Part shown: piece after piece, positions 18,991-27,594 of the stretch
Layout of the letters: the number at the start of each line of letters is the position of its first letter
How positions within the stretch are numbered: the stretch's first letter is position 1
NCBI GenBank assembly: GCA_023667395.1
Contig: JAMPAC010000003.1
Coordinates: 81,119 to 145,118 of the forward strand
DNA length: 64,000 nucleotides
Reading direction: 5' to 3'
Origin: Blautia sp.
GTDB taxonomy: Bacteria; Bacillota; Clostridia; Lachnospirales; Lachnospiraceae
Program-made: the position numbers and the translations under genes
Notes under the pieces: model-generated
Seen by the model: only the letters and a program-made list of their open reading frames with translations
Told to the model about the DNA's origin: nothing
Database searches by the model: none

Positions 18991-19120
18991 CCTGAATCGG
19001 GCGGTTTCATGCAGGAGCGGCATGGCAAAAGGGTTCCTGGCGACGCCGGAACCGATGCGGACGGGAAAGGCCGCAGAACATGAAAGAACTGCTGCATCAG
19101 CAGAGAAACGGAGGAGAGAT

Positions 19121-20026
19121 ATGGAAAACGGATATGTGATCGAGGCACATGACATAAAGAAAAAATATAAGGGGTTTGCGCTGGATATTCCTGAACTGAA
19201 GATCCCAACGGGGTTTGCCACCGCGCTGATCGGGGAGAACGGCGCAGGCAAGACCACACTGCTGAACATCCTGTCGGGGATCCTGCTGCAGTATCAGGGT
19301 GAGATCCGTTATTTTGACAAATATACGGATAAGGACAGGGAGGAGATCCCCGATGTGAAGGAATTGATGGGCTATACCGCGTCTGGCAGCTATTATGTGG
19401 CGCAGTGGAAGCTGCGGGAGGTGGAGGAGATCAGCGAAATGCTGTTCCAGGGGTTCCACAGGGAACGCTTTGAAAAGTGGTGCGATGACCTGGCGGTAGG
19501 CGCAGGGGGATGGGATCCGAAGCAGAAAGTCAGCGCCCTGTCCGATGGCAATCGCATGAAACTGATGATAGCCGGAGCGCTGGCAAGGGACACCAGGCTT
19601 TTGGTGATGGATGAACCGGCCTCCCCGCTGGATCCGCTCATGCGCGACAGGCTTTGTGAGATCATCCGCGAATACCTGACGGAGGGTGACGGACAGAGGA
19701 GCGTGTTCTTTTCCACCCACAATGTGGCGGATATGGAAAATGTCACCGATTACGCCATCATCATGGAACAGGGCAGGATCGTGGAGCAGGGATTTGTGGA
19801 GGATCTGAAAGAGAAATATGTGCTGGTCAAGGGCGATGCGGCGGATGCCGGGAAAGCGCAGGATAAGCTTTTCACCTGCAGCGCAAACCAATACGGTTTT
19901 GAGGGCATCTGTCTGGCGGAGAATCTGAACCGGCTGGCAGACGTCAGCGTGAACATGGAACGGCCCAGCCTGACCCAGATCAGTGTGGCGGTGATGAAGC
20001 ATTATTCAAAGATTGTAAAGGGGTGA
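19121..20026 (+). CDS. ABC transporter ATP-binding protein (YtrB-like)
   Basis: The protein has about 301 residues from ATG 19121, which has GGAGG 9 bases upstream. The frame is open back to 18983, but that would overlap the regulator. Walker A is GENGAGKTT, Walker B LLVMDEP, the D-loop SPLDP and the H-loop STHN. The signature motif is degenerate (ALSDGNRMKL in place of LSGGQ), a common feature of the YtrB/BcrA-like exporter ATPases. A C-terminal extension of about 80 residues follows the nucleotide-binding domain. It energises the two membrane proteins that follow. Confidence 0.9.
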   Translation: MENGYVIEAHDIKKKYKGFALDIPELKIPTGFATALIGENGAGKTTLLNILSGILLQYQGEIRYFDKYTDKDREEIPDVKELMGYTASGSYYVAQWKLREVEEISEMLFQGFHRERFEKWCDDLAVGAGGWDPKQKVSALSDGNRMKLMIAGALARDTRLLVMDEPASPLDPLMRDRLCEIIREYLTEGDGQRSVFFSTHNVADMENVTDYAIIMEQGRIVEQGFVEDLKEKYVLVKGDAADAGKAQDKLFTCSANQYGFEGICLAENLNRLADVSVNMERPSLTQISVAVMKHYSKIVKG

Positions 20027-20033
20027 ACATGGG

Positions 20034-20732
20034 ATGAGGCGGAAAATAAAATGCTACGTGGCATATACCACGTTCCTTTACCGGCTTTTGGGAGTGGCGC
20101 TGATCCCCTGCGCATTCTGGGTTCTGTGCGGGATTCTGTTGTGGCTGGATTACGGCAGGGGAGGAGAAGGATTTAGTGTCGGGAGGGGATATGCCTTATA
20201 TTTTGCATTCAGCGTCTATATTGTACTCTATGAGATTTTCACGGATTTCTGGGTGCTGGGCGGATGCTTTTCGGATGCGGGGAAAGGGTTGCGGTATTTC
20301 ATGATTTCCTACAGCGGGGTTGAGGTCATGGGAAATATCGTTTCGGTGGACCTGATCAGGAGATTTCTCTACTGTATGATCTATTCGGGGATCATCTTCT
20401 GGTTTACCGGATGGAAAACTTCCCTTGTCCTGGGACTGGCCATGTACTGCGTGATTGTGGGGGTATTGCACGGAAGCAGGCATATCGACGGTCTGCAGAG
20501 GAATACCGGGATCGCGATCCTGGCGCAGATCGGGATGACCCTGGTCAATGTCGCAAATGTGTTCCTGCTGGATCTGGCAGGGGAGGGAGAGGGGATCATG
20601 ATGGCTGTACTGGCGGTATTATACGGCGTCGCGGCGCTGTGGCTCAGCAGATGGATGGTGCGGCGTGTGACAGCCCGGATCCAACGGAATGATGGGAAGC
20701 GTGGGAAAGAGAGGAGCGGGTATCAGGTATGA
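20034..20732 (+). CDS. ABC transporter permease, membrane protein 1
   Basis: A 232-residue integral membrane protein with about six hydrophobic segments (for example LLGVALIPCAFWVLCGILLWL, GYALYFAFSVYIVLYEIFTDFWVLGG, GIIFWFTGWKTSLVLGLAMYCVIVGVL) and a basic C-terminus. I do not see a strong named-family signature. Its position after the ATPase (7 bp gap) and a 4-bp overlap with a second membrane gene mark it as a permease subunit of the YtrA-like operon. Confidence 0.75.
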   Translation: MRRKIKCYVAYTTFLYRLLGVALIPCAFWVLCGILLWLDYGRGGEGFSVGRGYALYFAFSVYIVLYEIFTDFWVLGGCFSDAGKGLRYFMISYSGVEVMGNIVSVDLIRRFLYCMIYSGIIFWFTGWKTSLVLGLAMYCVIVGVLHGSRHIDGLQRNTGIAILAQIGMTLVNVANVFLLDLAGEGEGIMMAVLAVLYGVAALWLSRWMVRRVTARIQRNDGKRGKERSGYQV

Positions 20733-21448
20733 AAAAGAATCAATGGAAAGATATGATAACATGTGTCAGGTTAATAAAGTACGGCATGAGTGCAAAACAG
20801 TGTTTCGGCACAATGCTCCTGTTCATGGTTATAGGGATCGCATTTGAACTGATGATTGTGCTGGGACGGGGCGTGGGAGAAAGGTATGTCGGATTACAGG
20901 TGGACTTCGGGGCGTTATTCCTGTACGCTGCGGCGATGTATCCTGCCCAGATCCTGATGACACTGGATATCAGCGGCATGGTGCAGGCCTCGCCCTATAA
21001 AAGAAAGATACAGACCAGCGCAATGTCCTTTTGCTCCCTGTGCAGTAATCTGGTGATGCTGGCGATCATCCTGTTGGTCCGTGCGCTGGGGGCGTGCCTC
21101 ATGCCCCAGAGGGCAGCCTGGATCTGGTTTTCCCTGCCCGTGATAGGGATCATGGGACTGGGTCTGAGCATTATGGGGGCGCTTATGTACAAATTCTATA
21201 TCCTGAGTGTTATCCTGTTGGCTGTGGTGGTTGGGGGAGGCGCCAATTTCATGGGGTATCGGAGCGTTATGGGGGCGGATAATATGTCCGGTATCCTGGG
21301 CGGGGCGCCCCTGCCTGTGGCGATCCTGTTTTGCATTGCCGCCCTCTTTGTGGGAAACGGAATCCAGTATCTGATAGCCAGGATGATCTATAAGCGTCCC
21401 TTTTCCAAAGGCGCTTTCGGAAATGCCGTGGGGAAGAAGTTCATCTGA
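20729..21448 (+). CDS. ABC transporter permease, membrane protein 2
   Basis: A 239-residue membrane protein with six hydrophobic stretches (MLLFMVIGIAFELMIVLG, GALFLYAAAMYPAQILMTL, LVMLAIILLVRALGACLM, WIWFSLPVIGIMGLGLSIMGAL, ILSVILLAVVVGGGANFM, PVAILFCIAALFVGNGIQYLI). It overlaps the previous gene by 4 bp (ATGA), indicating translational coupling and a heteromeric transporter. The substrate is unknown. An antibiotic- or peptide-stress role is inferred only from the YtrA-like layout. Confidence 0.75.
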   Translation: MKKNQWKDMITCVRLIKYGMSAKQCFGTMLLFMVIGIAFELMIVLGRGVGERYVGLQVDFGALFLYAAAMYPAQILMTLDISGMVQASPYKRKIQTSAMSFCSLCSNLVMLAIILLVRALGACLMPQRAAWIWFSLPVIGIMGLGLSIMGALMYKFYILSVILLAVVVGGGANFMGYRSVMGADNMSGILGGAPLPVAILFCIAALFVGNGIQYLIARMIYKRPFSKGAFGNAVGKKFI

Positions 21449-21500
21449 AGCATTTGTACGTTCTCTGCCGGGGAGCAGTCTGCGGGCAGGAGCCCCATGG

Positions 21501-22883
21501 TCAGAATCCCCGGGCCCTTAAGTCTGCCACAAGCTGCACATAGAACTCCCGGACGTCAAACTCCGGGAGATTTTCCCTGTTTAAGTCGATCATATCCCCG
21601 TGGGAGATACCGCGCGTCCCTTTTACCGTCAAAAGCCTGTATTCGCTGCCCCACGGAAACGATCTGTAGCCTACCAGCCCGTCGTTTGCGCCGTCAAAAT
21701 GCTTTGCCAGCGCATAGGTGAAATTAAGCGGGAACCGACCGCCCACGGCGCGGCTCAGCCGGGAACCGACGCTCTGGTAATAAACGCTTGGAATATCGGG
21801 CGTTCTTTTATTAAATTCCAGGCAGGCGGAGGCAGTGAGATCGCCCACCGCGCCCAGGAAATCGGGGTTGGGGTCGCCCACTTTTTTTAAGGCGGCGTTA
21901 TATGCCTTTGCCACGGCTGCCTGTTGCTTTGCCGGGATCCTGGTGAGCAGGTAGTCGGCAAACTCACAGCCCCTGTGGGGTGTGCTGACAGTGGTCAGGG
22001 AAGCCACATGCTCCGCGATGCCGGGAAGCTGCAGGGCTGCCCTGGCGTCCAGTCCTCCCTTGGAATGGGCGATGATATTGACCTTTTCACAGCCTGTCTC
22101 CCTTATGATCTGCAGGATACGGTTCCCGATCTCCCTGCCGCTGTCCGATACGGAAGCGGCGGACTGATGATTGCCGTAAAAGATGCGGGCGTCGTTTGTC
22201 TCCAGTTCTTTCGGTATGCGCCCCCAGTAATTGAAATAGCGGAAATCCCTGAAAAAGACCCCGTGCACCATCAGGATGGGATACCTTGTGGCACAGATCT
22301 GCTCCTCCCGGCGGCTCTCATTCAGTAAAATCTTCTCATTTTCAAAAGATACTTCCCGCGTCACGGTGCGGATGATGATGCCAAGCGCGATGAGATGAGC
22401 AATGGGGATCATGCCGCAGGCAATGCCGATCACGCGGATGCGGATGCCCAGCTGCAGGGAGGAGGCGTACACCCGGATGATGCCGTTCCAGAAGATCAGC
22501 GCCTCCAGAAGAATGGCAAGCAGGGAATTGACAACCCATAATCCGGGCTCCGCCGCAGGAGTGCCTATGGGCAGCAGGTCGAAACACCCACAGAGGAAGA
22601 AGCTTATGGAACAGGCTGTGGAGCTTAAAAACAGGATCAGGAGTCCGCTGCCGTCACAGCAGGCTTTCAGGCGGCCGGTTTCCGGGCGCAGGGGAAAGAA
22701 GACCGGGAAAATGTGTATCCACAGGTACAGCAGTAGCAGGAGCAGCCCTGGAAGAATCGGCGAGGGCATCCATGGGGGGCGGGATATTGCAAGGATCCGG
22801 GTGACGGCATACAGGTTGCAGGCCAGGAACAGGATGACGGTGTATAAAAGGCAGTTCAGTAGTTTCAGAATTCGTTTTTTCAT
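21501..22883 (-). CDS. Membrane-anchored alpha/beta hydrolase (triacylglycerol lipase-like)
   Basis: A roughly 460-residue protein with about four to five N-terminal membrane helices (LLNCLLYTVILFLACNLYAV, ILPGLLLLLLYLWIHIFPVFF and others). A lipase domain follows, with oxyanion-hole motif ILMVHGVFFRD, nucleophile elbow NIIAHSKGGLDAR near residue 272, acid candidate in HFDGANDGLVG and catalytic His candidate in GISHGDMID. The active site therefore looks complete. The start is uncertain: MKKRILKLL at 22883 looks like the natural N-terminus but lacks a good ribosome site, and the frame is open to 23000. It probably acts on lipids or esters at the membrane. Confidence 0.8.
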   Translation of the reverse strand: MKKRILKLLNCLLYTVILFLACNLYAVTRILAISRPPWMPSPILPGLLLLLLYLWIHIFPVFFPLRPETGRLKACCDGSGLLILFLSSTACSISFFLCGCFDLLPIGTPAAEPGLWVVNSLLAILLEALIFWNGIIRVYASSLQLGIRIRVIGIACGMIPIAHLIALGIIIRTVTREVSFENEKILLNESRREEQICATRYPILMVHGVFFRDFRYFNYWGRIPKELETNDARIFYGNHQSAASVSDSGREIGNRILQIIRETGCEKVNIIAHSKGGLDARAALQLPGIAEHVASLTTVSTPHRGCEFADYLLTRIPAKQQAAVAKAYNAALKKVGDPNPDFLGAVGDLTASACLEFNKRTPDIPSVYYQSVGSRLSRAVGGRFPLNFTYALAKHFDGANDGLVGYRSFPWGSEYRLLTVKGTRGISHGDMIDLNRENLPEFDVREFYVQLVADLRARGF

Positions 22884-23082
22884 GGTTGTCGTTGCAGGGA
22901 ACCTCTCTTTTGGGGGGGCGGTATCCGCAGGAAGCTGGCGGAATATTGGCCCTGGATTGTAGGATGGATTCATTTTATCATCTGGGAGAGGGTTTTGCAA
23001 TGATTCTGGTGGGTGACGATGCGCTGGAATGCCGCCGTTCCCTTAACTAAAAACCTTTTACAAAAATAATTTCAACCCCCTC

Positions 23083-23111
23083 TTGACACTTTCAAACTAC
23101 TGTGGTAGTGT
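23083..23111 (+). promoter_or_regulatory. Promoter of the BlaI/BlaR1-like operon
   Basis: TTGACA (23083-23088) is followed after 17 bp by TAGTGT (23106-23111). A more T/A-rich TATAAA at 23111-23116 gives a longer spacer. The region overlaps the first BlaI-type dyad. Confidence 0.6.
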
Positions 23112-23137
23112 ATAAATACAAACTACTCCAGTAGTTT
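23096..23137. promoter_or_regulatory. Two BlaI/MecI-type operator dyads
   Basis: ACTAC-TGTG-GTAGT (23096-23109) and the 18-bp perfect palindrome AAACTACTCCAGTAGTTT (23120-23137) match the TACTA/TAGTA half-site style of BlaI/MecI operators. They lie over and just after the promoter of the blaI-like gene, giving autorepression. Confidence 0.85.
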
Positions 23138-23175
23138 AAAGGGGTACACCCCGACGCCGGAAAAGGAGAAACACT

Positions 23176-23535
23176 ATGGACATTAAACTGTTTGATTCAG
23201 AACTGAAAGTAATGGGAGTACTGTGGAAAAATGGTGACACCACCGCAAAGCAGATCTCCAACATTTTAAAGGAGGAAGTGGGCTGGAACATGAACACTAC
23301 CTACACCCTGATCAAGCGCTGTATCGGCAAGGGAGCCATTGAGCGGCGGGAGCCGAATTTCATGTGCCATGCCCTGATTCCCCGGGAGGAGGTCCAGGCG
23401 GCGGAGACGGACGAACTGATCGACAAGATCTACGATGGCTCGGCGGATAAACTTTTCGCGGCGCTGATCGGAAGGAAGAAACTGTCCGGGGAGCAGATCC
23501 AGAAACTGAAACAGCTGGTGGAGGAATCGGAATGA
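23176..23535 (+). CDS. BlaI/MecI/CopY family transcriptional repressor
   Basis: The 119-residue protein begins IKLFDSELKVMGVLWKNGDTTAKQISNILKEEVGWNMNTTYTLIKRCIGKGAIERREPNF, a typical BlaI winged helix, followed by the dimerisation helices LIDKIYDGSADKLFAALIGRKKLSGEQIQKLKQLVEE. BlaI repressors are cleaved after the membrane sensor BlaR1 is triggered. The gene overlaps the sensor gene by 4 bp. Two matching operators precede it, so the module is probably intact. Confidence 0.93.
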   Translation: MDIKLFDSELKVMGVLWKNGDTTAKQISNILKEEVGWNMNTTYTLIKRCIGKGAIERREPNFMCHALIPREEVQAAETDELIDKIYDGSADKLFAALIGRKKLSGEQIQKLKQLVEESE

Positions 23536-25112
23536 GTCTTGTGAGGGTAAGTTTACTTTATATGAGCGTTTGCGGCGGTATCCTGATCCTGACAGTGTTC
23601 TGCCTCAGGATGCTGCTGAGAAACAGGCTGCCCAAGGCGACGTTTTCCATCCTGTGGTGTGTGGCTTTGTTGAGGCTGTTGAGCCCTTTTTCGTTGGATG
23701 CGCCGTTCGGCATCCTGCCCGTGATACAGGATCGGACAGAAGCGCTGCAGGAACGGTTTACAGCAGGGCAGGGTTATGGGACTGCGGACGGGAAAGCGTC
23801 GGGATATGACGGTGAGATTGGCGGAAATGTCAGGTATGGGAGTGCCGTCGGCATGGAAAAGGTTCCGGCGGGAAGTCCGGTAAAGGGTGGCGGATTGGCG
23901 GAAAACGGTCTTTATCAGGGATTCTGGAAACTGTCCCTGCTTCGCAAATTTATAGTAACGGGCGATATTGTATGCGCGGCGGTCTTTTTCCTGCTGTATC
24001 TTAACTGTCTGAGGAGATTCCGCACGGCGCTGCCTGTGGAAAATCCGTTTGTGGAACAGTGGCTGGACGGGTGCAGGCTGCGCAGAAAGGTGAAGGTGAT
24101 GCAGTCAGACCGGATTCATTCGCCCCTGACCTATGGCCTTGTGCGCCCCGTGATATTGCTGCCAAAACACCTGGAACGGGAGGACGGGCGAAAGCTGGGA
24201 TATATTTTGCAGCATGAAATGGTACATATCCGCCGCTTTGACGGGGCGTGGAAGCTTGCCATGGCGGCAGCGCTGTGCCTGCATTGGTTCAATCCGCTGG
24301 TGTGGATGATGTATGTGCTCATGAACCGCGATCTGGAATTGTCCTGTGATGAGGAGGTATTGCGCGTTTTGGGGGCGGGGGCGAGGAAGGATTATGCGCT
24401 GACCCTGATCGGAATGGAAGAGCGCAGGCAGCTGCCTGTGCCGCTGTACAGCGGGTTCGGGAAGAACGCGGTGGAAGAGAGGATAGGTGAGATCATGAAA
24501 TATAAGAAGAAAACGAAAGCGGCCGTGGGTGCTGCGGCAGCGCTGGTTCTGGCGGTGATCTGCGTGTTTGCCACAACGGCAAGGGCGAAAGAGGATCCCT
24601 CCGGGACAGATCAGGATTTATCGGAGGAAAGCGCCGTCATGCTTATGGATCCTCCGGCTGGATATTCCGGAGACGTGGACAGCAGCGACGGTTCCGGTAC
24701 GGTGGCAGGGACAGATTCCAATGGTGATGTGAGGATGGCGGGTGGAACAAAACGATCGGATGCGGACATAGCGGAACTGGCCAGACGTCTGAAAGAAGTA
24801 GAAGAAGCGGACACAGTCACACAGCTGGTACGGGATTTTATGAAAACAGCCGGTGAGAAAGACCGGGATAGTATCCTCCCATATATCGCGGAGGGATATG
24901 AGGTCGATCTGGACTGTCTCGACAGGATCATGGCGTGGGAACAGGGAGACATGCATGTGTCGGTTTATGTGAAAGGAGACCTGGGCAACGCCATTGTCTC
25001 CATGCGGGTCACAACGGATGAGAGCGAGGAGGATTCCAACGACCATCTTACCCTGGGACTGATAAAAGGAGGGGACGGCTGGCGGATCTGCTTTATGGTG
25101 TTTGAAAAGTAA
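23532..25112 (+). CDS. BlaR1/MecR1-like M56 membrane metallopeptidase sensor
   Basis: The 526-residue protein has N-terminal membrane helices and a cytoplasmic M56 peptidase: the zinc motif HEMVH near residue 227 in LGYILQHEMVHIRRFDG, followed by NRDLELSCDEEVL with the third zinc ligand. After the last helix (AAVGAAAALVLAVICVFATTARA) the external part is only about 170 residues. It lacks the SxxK and KTG motifs of penicillin-sensing domains. It instead resembles a small NTF2/DUF4878-like fold. The stimulus is therefore probably not a beta-lactam. Confidence 0.88.
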   Translation: MSLVRVSLLYMSVCGGILILTVFCLRMLLRNRLPKATFSILWCVALLRLLSPFSLDAPFGILPVIQDRTEALQERFTAGQGYGTADGKASGYDGEIGGNVRYGSAVGMEKVPAGSPVKGGGLAENGLYQGFWKLSLLRKFIVTGDIVCAAVFFLLYLNCLRRFRTALPVENPFVEQWLDGCRLRRKVKVMQSDRIHSPLTYGLVRPVILLPKHLEREDGRKLGYILQHEMVHIRRFDGAWKLAMAAALCLHWFNPLVWMMYVLMNRDLELSCDEEVLRVLGAGARKDYALTLIGMEERRQLPVPLYSGFGKNAVEERIGEIMKYKKKTKAAVGAAAALVLAVICVFATTARAKEDPSGTDQDLSEESAVMLMDPPAGYSGDVDSSDGSGTVAGTDSNGDVRMAGGTKRSDADIAELARRLKEVEEADTVTQLVRDFMKTAGEKDRDSILPYIAEGYEVDLDCLDRIMAWEQGDMHVSVYVKGDLGNAIVSMRVTTDESEEDSNDHLTLGLIKGGDGWRICFMVFEK

Positions 25113-25131
25113 TGTTTTGGCAGAAAATGTA

Positions 25132-25160
25132 TTGACTTTTTCCCTGAAGGGGTCTATACT
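25132..25160 (+). promoter_or_regulatory. Sigma-A promoter of the rimP-nusA-infB operon
   Basis: TTGACT (25132-25137), 17-bp spacer, TATACT (25155-25160), giving a leader of about 100 nt before rimP. Confidence 0.8.
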
Positions 25161-25188
25161 CTTTCATAGATGAATGATGATTATTAAG

Positions 25189-25216
25189 GTAAGAGTGGCT
25201 TGCAAGCCACTCTTAC
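25189..25216. repeat. 28-bp perfect palindrome in the rimP leader
   Basis: Bases 25189-25216 are a perfect palindrome (12-bp arm GTAAGAGTGGCT, centre TGCA) in the leader transcript. No T tract follows, so it is not an ordinary terminator. It could be an RNA processing or control hairpin, or a protein-binding site. Confidence 0.8.
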
Positions 25217-25267
25217 TTGCTTGTAGGAACCGGAATCAAAACTGAAATCAAGAACAGGAGGCGCCAT

Positions 25268-25732
25268 ATGTCCCGCAGGGAAGATTATGAGATAAGAACG
25301 GAGCAGCTGCTTATCCCCATAGCGGAGGCCAACCAGGTTTCCATCTATGACGTGGAGTATGTGAAGGAAGGCAGCGATTATTATCTGAGAGCCTATATTG
25401 ACAAGCCGGAGGGAGTCAATATCCAGGATTGCGAGAATGTAAGCCGTGCCCTTTCGGATGCGCTGGACGAGGAGGATTTCATCCCTGACGCCTACATCCT
25501 GGAGGTAAGCAGTCCCGGCCTGGGCCGCGCCCTGAAAAAGGATAAGCACCTGCAGGCCAGCATCGGGCAGGAAGTGGAAATCAAGCTGTTTAAACCCATC
25601 GACAAATGCAGGGAATTTTCCGGCGTGCTGGAAAGCTTTGACAACCAGGTCGTTGTCATAAGGGACGGGGAAACGGCAAGGATCTTTGAACGCCAGGATG
25701 TGGCGCTGATACGTCTGGTATTTGATTTTTAA
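25268..25732 (+). CDS. rimP: Ribosome maturation factor RimP
   Basis: The 154-residue protein has the RimP pattern: an N-terminal domain with VSIYDVEYVKEGSDYYLRAYIDKPEGVNIQDCENVSRALSDALDEEDFI and the conserved YILEVSSPGLGRALKKDKHL junction, then an SH3-like C-terminal domain. It assists maturation of the 30S subunit. ATG 25268 has AGGAGG 6 bases upstream. The frame opens at 25217, but that part overlaps the leader. It is first of the rimP-nusA-ylxR-ylxQ-infB operon. Confidence 0.96.
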   Translation: MSRREDYEIRTEQLLIPIAEANQVSIYDVEYVKEGSDYYLRAYIDKPEGVNIQDCENVSRALSDALDEEDFIPDAYILEVSSPGLGRALKKDKHLQASIGQEVEIKLFKPIDKCREFSGVLESFDNQVVVIRDGETARIFERQDVALIRLVFDF

Positions 25733-25785
25733 AAGGAATATTGTGTATAACATAAAGTTTGGCGCACGCCGGAATGGAGGATATG

Positions 25786-27012
25786 ATGAACAAGGAATTA
25801 ATGGAAGCACTTGACAATCTGGAGAAAGAGAAAGAGATCAGCAAGGAAACCCTGTTTGAGGCGATCGAGAATTCGCTGCTCACAGCCTGCAAGAACCACT
25901 TTGGCAAGGCCGATAACGTAAAGGTGGAGATCGACCGTGAGACAGGAGACTATCTGGTATATGCCGAGAAAGAAGTGGTGGAGACCGCCGAGGATGTGAC
26001 GGACAAATGTCTGCAGATTTCCCTGGAGGATGCCAGGGAAATTTCCCAGAAAGCAAATGTGGGCGACATCCTGAACGTGGAGATTCAATCCAAGGATTTC
26101 GGGCGGATCGCGACACAGAACGCGAAGAACGTTATTTTACAGAAGATCCGCGAGGAAGAGAGAAGCGTGATCTACAATCAATATTATGAAAAGGAAAAGG
26201 ATGTTGTCACCGGCGTGGTACAGCGTTACATGGGCAAGAATATCAGCATTAACCTGGGCAAGGCGGACGCCGTGCTGAGCGAGAGCGAGATGGTGAAAGG
26301 CGAGGTATTCCGGCCCACTGAGAGGATCAAGGTTTACATCCTGGAAGTCAAGAGCACGCCCAAGGGACCCCGCATCAATGTCAGCCGTACCCATCCCGAA
26401 CTGGTCAAGAGACTGTTTGAGTCGGAGGTAACGGAGATCAGGGACGGCACGGTGGAGATCAAGAGCATCGCCAGAGAGGCGGGAAGTCGTACCAAGATCG
26501 CTGTGTGGAGCAACAATCCAAACGTGGATGCGGTGGGCGCCTGCGTGGGTATGAACGGCGCCAGGGTCAACGCCATTGTGGAGGAACTGCGGGGGGAGAA
26601 GATCGACATTGTAAACTGGGACGATAACCCCGGACAGCTGATCCAGAACGCGCTGTCCCCCGCCAAGATCGTCGCCGTGTTTGCGGATCCTGACGAGAAG
26701 ACTGCCAAGGTGGTGGTGCCCGATTACCAGCTTTCCCTGGCCATCGGCAAGGAGGGACAGAACGCCAGACTGGCGGCCCGGCTGACAGGGTATAAGATAG
26801 ATATCAAGTCCGAGACCCAGGCAAAGGACGCTCCCGGCTTCCGCTATGAGGATTATCTGGATTATGAAGAGGAAGAGTATGAGGAGGGCAGCCAGGAAGC
26901 TTATGAAGACGAGTATGAAGCCGGAGAATATGAATCTGAGGAATATGAGTCTGACGGGTATGCGTCTGAGAGCGGGGAGCCTGAAGAGTACGAGGATGCA
27001 GGTGAGGAGTAA
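25786..27012 (+). CDS. nusA: Transcription elongation/termination factor NusA
   Basis: A 408-residue NusA with an N-terminal polymerase-binding domain (residues about 1-125), an S1 domain (DVVTGVVQRYMGKNISINLG near 135-160) and two KH domains (GSRTKIAVWSNNPNVDAVGACVGMNG; VPDYQLSLAIGKEGQNARLAARLTGYKIDI). From about residue 352 it has an unusual acidic, tyrosine-rich tail of about 55 residues with repeated EEYE/EYES motifs. ATG 25786 is better spaced from GGAGG than the adjacent ATG 25783. It modulates pausing, termination and antitermination. Confidence 0.97.
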   Translation: MNKELMEALDNLEKEKEISKETLFEAIENSLLTACKNHFGKADNVKVEIDRETGDYLVYAEKEVVETAEDVTDKCLQISLEDAREISQKANVGDILNVEIQSKDFGRIATQNAKNVILQKIREEERSVIYNQYYEKEKDVVTGVVQRYMGKNISINLGKADAVLSESEMVKGEVFRPTERIKVYILEVKSTPKGPRINVSRTHPELVKRLFESEVTEIRDGTVEIKSIAREAGSRTKIAVWSNNPNVDAVGACVGMNGARVNAIVEELRGEKIDIVNWDDNPGQLIQNALSPAKIVAVFADPDEKTAKVVVPDYQLSLAIGKEGQNARLAARLTGYKIDIKSETQAKDAPGFRYEDYLDYEEEEYEEGSQEAYEDEYEAGEYESEEYESDGYASESGEPEEYEDAGEE

Positions 27013-27020
27013 GAGGATAT

Positions 27021-27293
27021 ATGGCTAAGAAGATTCCTTTAAGGCAGTGTGTTGGCTGCGGTGAGATGAAAGGGAAAAAGGACATGGTGAGGATCCTTAA
27101 GACAGCCGAAAATGAAATTTGCCTGGATGCCACGGGCAAAAAGAATGGAAGAGGCGCATATATTTGCAGGAACAGGGGCTGCCTGGTGCAGGCGCGTCGG
27201 AATAAAGGGCTGGAACGCTCTTTTAAGATGAGTATTCCAAGTGAAGTGTATGATACTCTGGAAAAGGAGTTTGATGAGTTTGAGACAGAATAA
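27021..27293 (+). CDS. ylxR: YlxR (DUF448) RNA-binding protein
   Basis: The 90-residue protein shows the YlxR signature: IPLRQCVGCGEMKGKKDMVRI, then GKKNGRGAYICRNRGCLVQARRNKGLERSF. The family binds RNA, and homologues are reported as regulators of RNase P. It sits 8 bp after nusA and overlaps ylxQ by 20 bp, the conserved Firmicutes order. Confidence 0.95.
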   Translation: MAKKIPLRQCVGCGEMKGKKDMVRILKTAENEICLDATGKKNGRGAYICRNRGCLVQARRNKGLERSFKMSIPSEVYDTLEKEFDEFETE

Positions 27294-27594
27294 AATTTAT
27301 TCGCTTTTGGGCATTGCCATGAGAGGACGGAATCTGGTCAGCGGCGAATACCAGACTCTGGAGGCAGTGAAGAAAGGTTCCGCCATGCTGGTGGTCATTG
27401 CGGATGACGCGTCCGATAACACCAAAAAGTTGTTTTCTGACAAATGTTCTTATTACGAAGTCCCGGTTTTCAGGTACGGAACAAAGGAAAGCCTGGGACG
27501 GGCGATCGGAAAAGACTTAAGGTCGTCGGTATGCGTATGCGACGCGGGACTTGCGGACACGATCATCAAACTGCTGGAAGAAGAGTTAAATTAA
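27274..27594 (+). CDS. ylxQ: YlxQ-like L7Ae family ribosome-associated protein
   Basis: About 106 residues with the L7Ae/L30e fold: KIYSLLGIAMRGRNLVSGEYQTLEAVKKGSAMLVVIADDASDNTKKLFSDKCSYYEVPVFRYGTKESLGRAIG. ATG 27274 (MSLRQNKIY) has AAAAGGAG upstream and overlaps ylxR by 20 bp. The frame is open to 27241. Members bind kink-turn RNA, but their exact role in bacteria is not settled. Its stop codon abuts the first copy of the structured repeat element. Confidence 0.93.
   Translation: MSLRQNKIYSLLGIAMRGRNLVSGEYQTLEAVKKGSAMLVVIADDASDNTKKLFSDKCSYYEVPVFRYGTKESLGRAIGKDLRSSVCVCDAGLADTIIKLLEEELN

Noticed and set aside
25189-25216. Reading the rimP leader palindrome as a rho-independent terminator
   Set aside because: No T tract follows and the operon continues, so termination is unlikely.
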